Shown here: positions 40,600-52,460 of the stretch, one piece after another
How positions within the stretch are numbered: the first letter of the stretch is position 1
Layout: every line of letters begins with the position of its first letter
Translations under genes and position numbers: made by a program
Assembly (NCBI GenBank): GCA_934047225.1
Contig: OW203984.1
Span: forward strand, 9,991,201-10,055,200
Origin: Ypsolopha sequella
Taxonomy: Eukaryota > Arthropoda > Insecta > Lepidoptera > Ypsolophidae
Length of the DNA stretch: 64,000 nucleotides
Direction of reading: 5' to 3'
Notes under the pieces: generated by a model
Database searches by the model: none
What the model was told of the DNA's origin: nothing
The model's input: only the letters and a program-made list of their open reading frames with translations

Positions 40600-40955
40600 T
40601 ATAATTTTTGTATCTTTAATTTTTATTTATATATGTATGTGTATATTTTGTAGGTATGTTTTCATTTATTTAAGTATGTTCATGTATTTTTATATGTAAG
40701 TTTATGTCTCAGATTTAGGTTTATATTTTAATCATGATCTCCCTAATATTTTCTGATTAGTATTTACACCTCCACATGGAATTTTTTCATCTTTCTGTTA
40801 GCTACCAGGGGTTGCCTGGAAGATATTGCTACTAGCAATAAGTGCTGCCCTTGTATGTACACCATGTTTAATTGTTTGTTTTGTCTTTTAAATTATTTGT
40901 GTAAATGTGCAAAAATTGTTATAAATAAAATAAATAATTATTATTATTCTCTGTA
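40600..40955 (+). repeat. LINE 3'-end fragment, plus orientation
   Basis: ACCAGGGGTTGCCTGGAAG, AATAAGTGCTGCCCTTGTA and a final ATAAATAAAATAAATAA tail are typical of lepidopteran LINE 3' UTRs. A 5'-truncated insertion. Confidence 0.65.
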
Positions 40956-42278
40956 ATTACCTTACACTAGTGAGGCCATATTTTTTTCGTCAGTTGTGTT
41001 TCATTCTGTGGCGCTGCAAGTAGGTAAATTAGGTAGCAGATAGGACTTTGATATTACGGTACGTATTTTGTATTGATTTCCATTTCCATATCACGACAGT
41101 ACAATTGAGACACGTGCAGTACAATTGATTTACCACGGTTTTGGTGTTTTTTCATTGTTTGTTGGCATAGCCTCAAAATGTTCACGTTTTTGATGTTCCG
41201 ATGTTGCTCCAAATTTGAGGTACCTATCTCATATTTGGAAACCTGACATGATGTAACAACTTAACAGCCACGGCTCAGAGCGCACTATTTTGAACATAAA
41301 GAAACTTTATAGTTCACTTCTACTTGATGCAAAATTACGTGCTCAATATTAGGTAGCATAATTAAACTCTTAAAAGTAAATTACATTTTCAGTGACTAGT
41401 AAAGCAGCAGTAGCTCAGTCTCTAGGACGCCAGTAACATAATCTTGAGACTATTCAAATCCTGCAGGTCAATCTATGTTCATAGTACTGTTACATAGCTA
41501 GGTCTTGGACGAATAAACTAATCCATACATAAGACAATCCACTCTTGGAATCACCCCTAGCATTCTGAGATATAGAGCGTGATGGTAAATAAGTATTTTT
41601 TATTGTTTAAGTATTTTTTTACTAGTAAATATTGTATTTCCAGAAAACCTTACATTGTGTGTGATGTAACGGTCTTTTTACAAACAGCACGCACTCATCA
41701 CGCTTGTATAAAACTTTTTATAGGATAGTTAGTGCAAAGACGGGTAAGTTAAACTATAAAAAGAGTGTAAAGTGTTGGTCGTAAACGACGCATGGGTTGC
41801 GTAAACGTAGATGTTATCGGTTTGTAAAAAACCCACCCCATTTCAGACCAAATAAAAAATCAAGACGTAGTTTACTCCTTGTAGCGAGTGAAGCACCCCA
41901 AAAGTGAGACAGTTTCGTGTTCGTAAACGTCTTGAAACTCACACATGCGCAATCTGTCTCAGGTTTTACTACGCGGCAACACTCACTAAGCACACACATG
42001 TTTATAAAACCGGTCTCACTTCAGTGTCGACAGCGCTGTCTTGAATTTTTATTAGGTTTAAACACCCCACAAGAATTCATAATTCATAATAATTTATAAT
42101 TTTTAATCTGATCGAGGATATTCTGTAGTAAATTTTGGTGGACGACGCCGCAATTGCTAGAGACATGGATTCGAAACTCGTCCGAGATTATTTTCCTCAG
42201 AGTACCTATTTCTTTCTAATAATTTTTTCTCTCTTTAGATCCACTCTAATAATGGTGAGAGTTTCTCAAGTGATGGAA
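40956..42278. other. Intergenic DNA, no gene seen
   Basis: No domain found in the frames at 41814-41999 (minus) and 41917-42099 (plus). A TTTATAAAAC at 42001 is followed by TCAGT only 20 bp on, too close for a standard TATA/Inr pair. Confidence 0.4.
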
Positions 42279-42286
42279 TTCTCCAT

Positions 42287-42952
42287 CAGCGTTGCCAGAC
42301 GTGCGATAATTATCCTAGATCCACGATATTAAGTGTCATGCGATAAAAATAATGATTACGTATCGCACGATAATTCATCGAAATTCCACGATATTTTTTT
42401 CAGTTACACGATAACTTTTGGTAAGGAATTCTGATCTGTGTACCCAAACACCATTTGCCGTTCGCTTAAAGTCATGTTTGAAGAATTTTAGTTGATTGTT
42501 TTTAGGGTTCATTTAAGGGTTGATTCTTTTGCCTCAAAATGAAAAGAGGGATCCCTTTTAGGTTCACTTTGTTATCCATCTGTCAAGGCCGTTTTTTTCG
42601 GGTTTTTCTTGATGCTGTAAAAAATCAGGCTTCTACACAACGTAAAAAAAATTATAACCCTTTACATAATCAATTTCATAGAAATTTGCTCACCATGAAA
42701 ATCTATAGGGCCCTTTCAGTTGACTTAGAAACTTGCGTTCACAAGTACCAGGCTTGTAGCACACGTACATATACCTATTAATATACCTTAATTGAATTTT
42801 TTAAGAAGTTATTTAAAACCAACTTAGAGAACAAAAATTCTAAGTGTGTATGCGTAAAATACGATCATTTTGTAAATTGAAGATGCGATAAAAACACGAT
42901 AATTATGCAGTAAATCTAAGATAATTCTTAACCTACAGATCTGGCAACACTG
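42287..42952. mobile_element. Non-autonomous hAT-type element (666 bp) with perfect 8-bp duplication
   Basis: Left end CAGCGTTGCCAGA, right end TCTGGCAACACTG (one mismatch). TTCTCCAT flanks both sides (42279-42286 and 42953-42960). The interior repeats short GCGATAA/CACGATAA words near both ends. The frame 42539-42781 inside has no transposase features. Confidence 0.93.
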
Positions 42953-43231
42953 TTCTCCATAAACCTTGATAATCTCTATAATCACCAAAATCTTGATGTT
43001 TCCTTGGGTCCACACAAATTCTTCACCTACTTAGATGCCTTTCAGTTCAAGCCGTTGTTCTTGAGATTTTCCGTAGATAGACAAGTACCGAAGCTTCGCT
43101 ATAAGAGTTTCCAATTTCTTAATGGAACACTTCAAAAATTAAAAAGAATTTTATTTTATGTTTTTTTCTTAAAAACACTTGTATTAAAGCATGAAATAAA
43201 GATAATTACAGCTATTATTCAGGCATAAATT

Positions 43232-43415
43232 ATATCAACAATAAAAGAAAACTTTATATTCTACGAAATATTTTGGCCTCTTCAATGAGGCCGTCATCAG
43301 TCGAATGATTGACAGTTGGTAGTCATTTATTGTAAATTATTATTGTCAATTATTGTCCATCATTGAACAGACCGAAATATTTCGTAGAATATAAAGTTTA
43401 CTTTTTTCGTTGATA
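43232..43415. mobile_element. TIR element (184 bp), ACTTTATATTCTACGAAATA family
   Basis: ATATCAACAATAAAAGAAAA then CTTTATATTCTACGAAATAT and their inverse at the right end (~40-bp arms). Centre with GAGGCCGTCATCAGTCGAAT. No family assigned. Confidence 0.8.
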
Positions 43416-44308
43416 TTTAGTGCCTACAACTTTTTATAAAAGCATAATTAAATGGCGAAACAGTAAATATATCATACTTATTAAAAAATATAAATGTCAC
43501 GGACAATGCTAGAAGAATGAGTAAAACTAGAGGAAACTTAGAATTAACCAAGCTCTTAAATTGCGAAAATTAGGAGTTTACCCGTATCCACCCAGTTCAA
43601 CTTAACCAACGCTTGTTGGGTAAAAACACTAAATGAGTCAAAAATTAAGTTTCTAATGATCATAAATTTGGGAGCCGAGCGAAACGGAGCGGAACGAGGC
43701 GACCACTTTATTACGACAAAATAACTCAACACAAACATTACTCAATTGGCGTTGGGTAGATCTAGGTTTATACGGGTAAACGGCAAATTTTCGGTACCTA
43801 CTACTCCTATACAAGGAGCTTGGTTAGTTGTAAGAAAACTCGGGTAAAACTATTTTTTCCCATTTTTCTAGCATTACCCTTATATCCCACTAAAAACATT
43901 TCATGTAAAGTAGGTTGCAAAGACTAAAAACTCTTAAAAGCTCATAACGCTTTCTCTGGTAAAAAGTTATAAGATCTCATGTAGGGCCAAGCCTCTAACT
44001 CTACACTACAATCCCTAACTCTACAAACATCTTGCGGACGTTTCGCGTCTGTCCCGCAGACATTTCCATTGAAGTAGGGTAAGAAATTAAGCCACTGGTA
44101 TTTAATGTTGTGTCATGCAATAGTTCAACGAAACGGCCAAGTCATACTTTCCGACCAAGATGTAGGTTTTGTAGAGTTGTGGCTTGTAGAGTTAGGGGCT
44201 TGGCTTTATATGATATGTAATATCTTTTTAATAATAAAAGCGGTATGAGCTTGTGAGTCTTGGCAACTTACTTTATATGAAATGGGATTTAATTTAACTT
44301 ACAATGTT
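43416..44308. other. Intergenic DNA, no gene seen
   Basis: Holds a GAGCGAAACGGAGCGGAACG block at 43677-43700 (see findings). No gene. Confidence 0.4.
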
Positions 44309-44895
44309 TATACAGAGTGGCCCAAAAGTCAACGTTATACCTTGGAGGGCTGATAGGACAGCTTATGACTGACCAGAATATCAAAATATAACCTCAGTAA
44401 TAAGTCGATAGTTTTCGAGTTGTTGGTATTTTTATGAATTTTGTGAAATTTGACAATTTCGACTAATTTTTCGGGAGCCAAAGCTAACCAATTCTAAATT
44501 CTAAGGATAAAATTTTTGTTGCGCAACCCTGAATAGCCCTGCTATTGATAAAGTCAAAAATATAATGTTTGCCCGATTCATGAGTGATTTTTTTGTAAGA
44601 AGCTAACTTCGACACCTCATCCAGAAATAAAATGTAATTTGCTAGTCTCGAAAATTGTTTAAAATAATAATTCAGGGTCGTGCAACAAAAATTTTTATCC
44701 TTATAATTTAGAATTGGGTAGCTTAGGCTCTCGAAAAACTAGTCGAAGTTGGCAAATTACACAAAATTCATGAAAGTACCAAAAATTCTAAAACTATCGC
44801 CTATTTACTGAAGTCATATTTTGATATTCCGGTCTGTCATGAGCTAGCCTGTCAGCCCTCCAAGGGATAACGTTGACTTTCAGGACTCCTGTATA
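44309..44895. mobile_element. Very long foldback element (587 bp)
   Basis: Ends TATACAGAGTGGCCCAAAAG and, inverted, CTTTCAGGACTCCTGTATA. Arms of ~210-230 bp stay recognisable throughout: GTCAACGTTATACCTTGG, GATATTCTGG side, TTTTGTTGCGCAACCCTGAA against TTCAGGGTCGTGCAACAAAA. The centre is ~110 bp. No open frame of note. Possibly a foldback DNA transposon or an inverted-repeat precursor. Confidence 0.9.
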
Positions 44896-46111
44896 TATCC
44901 CTTCAGCTCCCTTTATGGGGGTTTGAAGATGAAAATAACAGTTTTTTTTTTTACTGATAATTTTTTATGTACTAATCCTAGCCTGCATACCAAATTTCAG
45001 CTTTCTACAGTTTCAGGAAGTAACCTAGAGGTTTTAATGTTCATAAGTGAGTGAGTCAGTGACGAAATCGACGTATTTTACGCATAAATAAAATCCAAAG
45101 TATTCGTATAAAAGCTAAACAAATGAAACTTAGCGTGTTTCATTAGTCTACTAACTACATCTTATCCTGAGAATTTGCGCTCTCTAGTCTAATTCTATAC
45201 CGAAGCTATTATGTGGGTTCCAAAATTCGACGAAACGCTTCGAAAAAAAAGTACATAGTCCCCTGCCTCCTTTGATTCGTCTTGGCGGGGCACTGCCGTG
45301 CCCCTAGATAATTCTAAAGCAATAAATCCTTGTACTAACTTGGATTTTTACTTAGAAACTTACAAAATAAAGTTGTCACCCAGTCAGCAACCTTACACGA
45401 TAATCCTTGAAAGTTGGTGAGAAAGTAACAAAGCTCATCCGTGATAGTTAAGTTAACCCTTAACCACTAACGTACGAATGTGAATCGTCCCAGAAATCGT
45501 TGCTCGGTCATAACTTCGTTTTGCGTGGGAATTGGACATCGTCCATTTTGGTACCTTCCCAGCTACCATAGACGCAGGCGCAGGGGGGGAAAGCGAACTT
45601 ATGCTGCACATCCAGCAGCTTACTTTGACGACCTGATGTATTTGGTTCGTATGGACAGTTTTACAATCAATACAACTGCCATTAAGAAAATCCTGGATTT
45701 GTGATTTTCCGTAAATGGAGTATACGTCTAATGAAAACCGTCTTCATGACGTCATAAAAACAAAAGTAAAAGTTACTCTCATAAATATTTCAGTTTTTAT
45801 GTTTGTTTTAAATTTGACGTGTTTTTTTCGTTATATCCAAGTTTGATGATGAATAAATATTTTTATATGAATATCAGGATTGTTTTATTTTTCTCTTTGC
45901 CTTCTTTTTTAAATATATTTCATTATAAATATACAATTTCAACTGATGCTGGGCCCAGTGGGGCCCAAAATATATCTTGATTTAGTATTGTGTATATTGT
46001 GTATATTTATAATAAAAAATATTTAAAAAAGAAACCTGTCAAGGTCAATATTTATCTATTAAATTTTATTCGCACAACTTGCCTTCTTTTCAATGTATAT
46101 CGAAAACAATA
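44896..46111. other. Intergenic DNA, no gene seen
   Basis: A 74-codon frame at 45480-45704 has an Arg-rich patch but no domain; not supported. Confidence 0.35.
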
Positions 46112-46124
46112 AATACAAGAATTA

Positions 46125-46291
46125 TAGAATTAAATGAGACTTGAGGATAATTCATAGTTTATATAAAAAAGTGTGAGGCGTAACGTAGTCGCGTAAACGT
46201 CTTCACTAGCCCAGATGAAGGCAGTCTAAATCTGCTGAAACTGGTCGGCTTTCCCGATCATAACACGGATTGAGGTGAGCCGTTTTTATAT
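46125..46291 (+). mobile_element. Conserved ~167-bp SINE/MITE-like element, copy B, with 13-bp duplication
   Basis: Core GGCGTAACG ... GTAAACGTCTTCAC ... GTCTAAATCTGCTGAAACTG ... GATCATAACACGGATTGAG between AT-rich arms. AATACAAGAATTA flanks it exactly (46112-46124, 46292-46304). A duplication this long suggests target-primed retroposition. Confidence 0.8.
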
Positions 46292-46639
46292 AATACAAGA
46301 ATTACATTAATGATGTGTGCTCCAAAGATGTTTAAAACACAGGCGAATGTCGAGTTTTAGTGATAGTGACACAAAATGATACTTCAGTGGTAAAGGGTTA
46401 AAATTCTGTCCAAACATTAACTGGGCTCCGTAGAATAAATCCAGAATTCGTCAAGTTCTAAAAACAAATGGTGTCTTCTAAAAGCTTTTTTACGTTTTTG
46501 TTAGAATTAGATAAATGTCGCGTTTGCACATAAAGTGAGACTTTTATATGAAACTATATAGCTCGTTTGACCTAGCAACCATTATTGCCTTCTTGGCTAG
46601 TTGATACTCAATGTTGCTCAATAAAATGCTAACCTTTTT

Positions 46640-46995
46640 CTTAAAAGGGGCTGTTCTATCTATTTAATATTAACAACTTTTGCTATAGGCCTAACCTAAA
46701 ATCGCAAAAAATAAATCAGCTGTTCCATACGTTTTGGTCGAGTAGATATTTAACTTTTCTATGGAACAGCTGTTTTTTTTTCGTGATTTCAGTGTTGACT
46801 CTATAGGAATGTTAAATGTCAAAATTTTGGATACTTCTCAATTGATTTTCAAAAAGTTATTGATGTCATTTTACTGATTAGGTAACGTACTTTTGATATC
46901 AGTTTAAATTTTTTTGATATCTGTAATAGTTACGGAATAATCGCCTGGTCACACTTAACGATTACACCCTGTATAGTAAAAGTTGTTCATATTCA
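46640..46995. repeat. Diverged foldback related to 30443-30655
   Basis: AACAACTTTTGCTATAGGCC, AATCGCAAAAAATAAATCAG, then CAGCTGTTCCATA and its inverse around a 30-bp loop, and ACACCCTGTATAGTAAAAG at the right. Boundaries are approximate. Confidence 0.55.
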
Positions 46996-47545
46996 CGGGT
47001 AGAACAACCTGCTTGAAGGAAAAAGGCTATCAAATTACACTCAGTATAAAGATAAAAGATAAAGATATTTATTTGCTTAAATGGTACATAAGTTGTAATA
47101 TAAAGATTATAGTTCAGCACAATTTTCCCAAATAGGCATGCAAAATTTAAAACAGTCTTAATTTAAATATATTGAATAAATACTCAATATACATTTATTT
47201 CAGAGTAATCACAATCAAATAATCAAGTTGCAGTATTTTTGACATAACAGAAGATCATACGATGCAATGTAATATACTCTTAACCGGTGTACAGCCTAGG
47301 AAGCGTAGAGCGATCTTTCTCCGTACCTGTAGTTTATTTCATTTATGTTTTACGAGATTTTTATTTATTTTTTTATTTCTTCTTGCGTAACTCAATCACT
47401 GATTCCTAGTACTCGACCAGAATTTCACACATAATATACCTGTATTCTTGAACGAATAATTACTACATAATTGAGTTAAGAGTGTTTTGGTAGGGTAGAA
47501 GTTCCTTGGTTGACATCATAAATTAATGTTCACAAAGGAATTAAC

Positions 47546-47794
47546 CATTGTTGCCAGATGAGGAAACTGATATTACAGTGTCGAGGGCTCATAATTACAG
47601 TGTTTTGGACCAAATTACAGTAGAATTCATTCATTTTCATATTTTTTGCCATTTTCAACTAACTTACGTGAGTTTTGGTATTATAAAATTACAGTGTCTC
47701 CATACACTGTAATTTTATTAAATGCTACAGTGTACAGTAGATCGTGTTAAATTACAGTAGATCTACTGTAATTACAGTGTGTCTGGCAACACTG
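47546..47794. mobile_element. Probable non-autonomous hAT-type element (249 bp)
   Basis: CATTGTTGCCAGA and the inverse TCTGGCAACACTG, the same end type as 42287-42952. Flanks GAATTAAC and GATTAAAC agree at 6 of 8 positions. The interior is built of repeated ATTACAGTGT / CACTGTAATT words in both orientations. Confidence 0.65.
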
Positions 47795-47931
47795 GATTAA
47801 ACTCACTTTTTCGTCCAGGTTTCGGGCACTAGTCTTCGAGCGAGTCCTGATGATGATGAGTCATAATTTCATCGAAAGCTCCACCTTTTTGCTAACGAAA
47901 ATAAATATGCATATATTGTTATTGTCTTTCG

Positions 47932-48419
47932 CAGCGATTCTTAACTTCGGGTCGCGACCCAAATTGGGGTCGCGGGAGGTATTGGGTTGGATCGCGGAAA
48001 GATCCCAAACGAACTTAAAGGAGTGATAAAATTTTACGTTTTTAATTGCAAACATTTTTATTTTTTATTGATAGGTTGATCGATGTCATTACACTAGTAT
48101 TGTCACATTTATTACTACTCACAGAACAATACTGCCATCTATTGTCAGTTCACAATAACAATCACAATTATTTAATATAAAATTAAATAATATATAATTT
48201 TAGTACCTGTCACTGGAAAATTAAATAAATATTAAATATTGACATTTTGTCTTTTTAAATGATTATAATTACATAAAAAACTTTTTTTTTTTTGTGAGGT
48301 TTATTTAAGTGTTTTTAGTGTTATTATAATCATGGAAAATAAAATAATAGATTAGGATTAGGGTCGCGGTCTCCAAATATATTTGTACTTTGGGTCGCCA
48401 GCCAAAAAGGGAACCACTG
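47932..48419. mobile_element. Non-autonomous hAT element, Charlie-like ends (488 bp)
   Basis: Left CAGCGATTCTTAACTTCGGG followed by GTCGCGACCC; right GGGAACCACTG. Flanks GTCTTTCG (47924-47931) and GTCTATCG (48420-48427) agree at 7 of 8 positions. The GGTCGCGACCC type of end is well known from hAT (Charlie-type) elements. Confidence 0.8.
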
Positions 48420-48427
48420 GTCTATCG

Positions 48428-48865
48428 TTACGTTGGACCAATATGTTCTGTGCGTTGAAGGAATTAGTCGGTTTATAAGTTAACAGGTTAAATAGGTGAG
48501 TTTATCCGTTTTTAACATTTACTATAGGTATAATGAGAAAAAAAATATATATATATATATAAATTAAGTTCTAAGTATATTTTAAACACCTTACGGTCTT
48601 ATATCGATTATAAAAATTATGTTTTATGTTTTATATTTTCTTACTCTTTTAGCTATATATTTATTATGTTGTACAACGATGTAACTCTGGATACAAAATT
48701 GTCATTTGGTACCCCAAGTTTCCTGCAAAGCAGAGTTTGGGGACCCCTGGAAAATGTTTTTACCTTCTCTGCGGATTTATTTGTTATTTTTAATCTCTGT
48801 TGTGTTTTAACTATGTCCAATAAACTTATATTTTATATATATATTTTTTAATATATCGTCACTAC
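48428..48865. other. Intergenic DNA; possible lone hAT end
   Basis: (AT)n at 48543-48561. GTTTGGGGACCCCTGG at 48736-48751 resembles one hAT terminus, but no matching left end was found. Confidence 0.3.
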
Positions 48866-49560
48866 TTGAACCCCGAGGGGGTATCAGAGGTGTTTCGAGT
48901 GTGAAATGTGAAATGCATGTCACAGTCCACACTTTGTACAACCGCGTTTTCCATCCATCTACCCATCAGCCTTTTTTTTTCGTACACTGCTGTACATAGG
49001 CCTTTCCAAGATTTTGCCACTCTTGGCGATCCTCTTGGAAGTAATGCCCATACACACACACGCTGGGCGGGTTGGTGAGCGCGGTGCCGCAACTCTCGCA
49101 CCAGTGACGCCGCTGCCCGTCACCAGTCTGTTTTATATAATGCCCGGCTGTTGTGAATAGATATACCGCCATCAATCGGTCCCAGGCAAGGTGGAACACC
49201 TGGTTTTATGCCTGTTCGAGAGCTGTCCTCTTACTTTCCCTCGAATAACTTCAAAGGGGTTTCCAAGTAAGATGGTGATACCTCCACAGTCGAGCCCAGC
49301 ATCAGCTCTACCACCTATAACCCGCGTTTTATCGACGATTATTACGTCCCAACGTGATGGGTGGTGAGTCCTACCTATCGCCGTTCTTCGGGCACAAATA
49401 CACGCTTTTTAGGGCATGCAGGTTTCCTTACGATGTTTTTGTTCACCGTTCAGCATGTGGTAAGCAAGAACAAATACTATTCACATCAATTCCAAAAAAC
49501 TCATTGGTGCATGCCCGACCGGGGATCGACCCTGGATCTCAAGAGCCCAGCGTTTTACCC
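48866..49560 (-). repeat. Cluster of three interspersed repeats
   Basis: 48866-48950: inverted GTGAAACGCGGGTG-type repeat. 48955-49322: inverted WDRLMAVY-family copy, ending CCTCCACAGTCGAGCCCAGC. 49343-49560 (plus orientation): TTACGTCCCAACGTGATGGG and GGGCATGCAGGTTTCCTTAC. Open frames here are repeat-derived. Confidence 0.7.
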
Positions 49561-50535
49561 ATGAGGTTTCTTCCAAGTTTCTCCAGCTGACGACAATTTC
49601 AAGTTTAGATCAGATTTACGATGTTTCAAATTGAGGACTTGTTAAGAAACAGGGGCAAGTAAGTTTTCAATTTAGTGAATCTGTAGAACCCTAAAGATAC
49701 CACAAATGCTCACAGAATAGTGTATTCCTTCAGTCTTTGAAGTAAGTTTGTTAAGGACAATCAAATAAGCAGGAGAAATACAAACACATAAAGTACTACT
49801 AAAACTAGGTATAATAATTACTACTCGCAGTACTAAAATTAATACTAAATAAACTTAACACTAAAATATAATAAAGAAGTAAAAAGGTCGTGTCTGTACA
49901 TTGAATATGTTTTCGGAATTTTATATGAAATGGGTTTATTAAAATTGTACTGAGGCCAAGACTGTATGAAATGAAATACATTTATTTATGTACATAATGT
50001 AGGTATAACAGATACACTTATTACAGGTCAATTTTAGTGTAATATAAGTAATTGAATAATCTATCTGTATAGGTAATAGTTTTATGTCATAAATACTCGT
50101 AATAATATGGGGAAATACGCAGGGGAATAATAAATCTACCACATAGGGCTTCTATGTGGAGACCCCACTGAATACGAGAGTCTAACCGACTCCAGCTTGG
50201 ACCCCTGCAAAAGCAAATTAACATCCACTTGAATTGCATTAATTTCAATGCACAGACATAACTTTTTAGGGTTCTGTAGAAGAATCATGTACTTTTTATT
50301 CGTGCGCTCTTATACTATAAGTGGTGTTTATAAAATAACCGCCAAGCCGATTATGGGGTAAAGGTAGAATTAACACGGACCGAGCCGCGTGTGAAAGGCT
50401 AGTATTAATTTATAGAAACCTACCCAAATAAATAACTAAACAAATACCTGGAATGAGAATATGTTTACATCCGTTGAAGAAGATAAAATTCAACCTTTCT
50501 ATTCGAAAACAATTTGAAGAATTTAAGGGTTGATT
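49561..50535. other. Intergenic DNA, no gene seen
   Basis: AT-rich; no supported feature. Confidence 0.4.
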
Positions 50536-50860
50536 TTCCGGGTTTGTAACAAAATATTAAGAAATAATTATAACGACCAAAATACAATCTTTAGCTAAGA
50601 CAACTTTTAACAATTTTTTGTTATGGATAAACATATTTTTAATGATATTACAATAGCTATAAAACAATTGATTTTTCCATAGTCGTGATATATACCAGCC
50701 GTAAATTTTTCAAATAATCTAATTTTACGCTTATGGAAAATCCAACTGTTCTGAAGCTACCATTTTATGCATATAGCATAATTGTTAAAAGTTGTCATAG
50801 GTAAAGGTTCTATTTTGGTCGTTATAATTATTAGTTATTATTTTGTTACAGATCCGGAGA
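50536..50860. mobile_element. Foldback element (~325 bp), CCGGGTTTGTAAC family
   Basis: Left GGTTTGTAACAAAATATTAA ... TTATAACGACCAAAATA ... GACAACTTTTAACAAT is mirrored on the right ending GTTACAGATCCGG. A partial single-arm copy is at 39048-39110. Confidence 0.8.
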
Positions 50861-52460
50861 AACGACCCTTAACAGACCTAAACATTTTTTTGCAAAAACA
50901 TACACTTGAATGGAGCAAAAATTCTGCTCGAAATAATTCTTCGAGAAAAGGTCGTGCTTCAAATACTTTCAGGGGTCGTTTGTATGCAAAGGTTTCTTTA
51001 AAATGGTTCAAGAATTTGAAATGTCTGTGGAATCTCGAAGTCGGCGAACTCGGTTTAAATACTGCTTGAGCGGCTATGATTTTAACGTTCTAGGTAATTC
51101 CAGTATTATGTTGTTTACAATTTACTTGTCTTTTACCTGATCGGCCTCGAAGAGTTCTGCGACCGAGATGTCTGGACGGGAAGGTCTTTGTCCAGCAGGA
51201 AGTTTCTAAAATCTGATAGTTTATAATTGAACTAGGTAGAGAATAATTTTACGGTGGGTTTTAGTTAGGTTGCTTATTACTAACTAGCTTTTGCCCGCGG
51301 CTTCGCCCGCGTGGATTTAGTTTTTTGTAGTTTAAAATTATTTCTTGATCTCTTGTTTGATTCTCAGGCTTTGACGAGGCCGAAGTCCGAGCTACGTTTC
51401 CTCACGAAATAATTTCTCGATCACTTATTTGATTCCCAGGTAAAATTTGTAAATTCATAATTGAAAATTTAGGTAAATTCTGAACGAAATTATAATTTTT
51501 TTCTCTGAATTAAACTTCGGTTAGTGTGTTAACACTTTGAAACACAATATTTTTTTCTTAAATATATTAAATCCTTAAACCCAACCCTAGTAACAGAAGC
51601 AAAATTTCAGCTCTATAACTTCAAAGCAACTGTATTTCGAAAAATATTCTTGTCCTTATGGAATGATTTTCCGAATACCCTGAAAAATGTCATCGTAATT
51701 TGTAAAGTATCTTTGGTGGTCTTTGGCGAGGCCGAAGTCCGAGCCGCTTTTCCAAACGAAACTATTTTTTGTTCTTTGAAATGTCCTTTGCTAAAGTGGT
51801 TTTGTTCAGGCCGTAGGCCGAGCCGCGTTTCCGAACGAAATTATTTTTTACTTTTATTTGATTCGATTTTATTCATTAGAGATATCCCACGCAAAGCTCG
51901 CTCCATAGCTCCTTAAGCGACCTTAAGTCGGTGGATCAAGCCCTTGGTAAGAGATAACTTATCAGTTAAATACTTTTGCCTTTAAGCACTGCGGAAAGTC
52001 ATCGACATAATCTGCCGAATCAGTAAGTTGAAGTGGCAGTGGGTAGGCCCATATTTGTCGCCGACGTGATTGCCGTTGGAGCCAAAAGGCCTAGAATGGA
52101 CACCACGTGCAGCAAAGCGTAGCCTAGACCGACCTCGTGCCTGCTGGCCCGGCGGACTTAGCGGGTAGCGGCTGGATGAGCATGACGGAGGAGCGCCAAG
52201 AATGGCAAAATTTTAGAAAGGCCCATTTCCAGCAGTAAACGAACACAGGCTGATGGATGGCTAGATATTTTATCCCCAGATAAAGTGTCTTTGGCGAGGT
52301 CGAAGGCGTATCAGCGTTTCTGAACGGAAAAAGCACGATTGCTTATAAAATTTGTTGTCGCACGTTTACTAATTCAAAAATGATTTTCAATAAGTTCCGC
52401 ATTGAGTCCGCGTAGTAGATTGTAGCCGTAAGTACGCTAATTATTCCTGTTATATTTGAC
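50861..52460. other. Intergenic DNA with scattered GAGGCCGAAGTCCGAG modules
   Basis: A short GC-rich module recurs at ~51372, 51728, 51810 and 52295. A TTCACGC-family tail (AGCTTTTGCCCGCGGCTTCG) is at 51286 and a WDRLMAVY-family fragment around 52130-52260. No gene. Confidence 0.5.

Noticed and set aside
42001..42025. TATAAAA followed by TCAGT as a promoter
   Set aside because: The initiator is only ~20 bp from the TATA box, too close, and nothing transcribed is evident downstream.
45480..45704. 74-codon frame with RRRRRGGKR patch
   Set aside because: No domain, no splice support, no second copy; cannot be supported as an exon.
48736..48751. Lone hAT terminus GTTTGGGGACCCCTGG
   Set aside because: No matching left end or 8-bp duplication was found within several hundred bases.
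49354..49590. Frames translating a GGGCATGCAGGTTTCC repeat
   Set aside because: The same repeat at 10232-10425 gives a similar but differently broken frame; not a gene.
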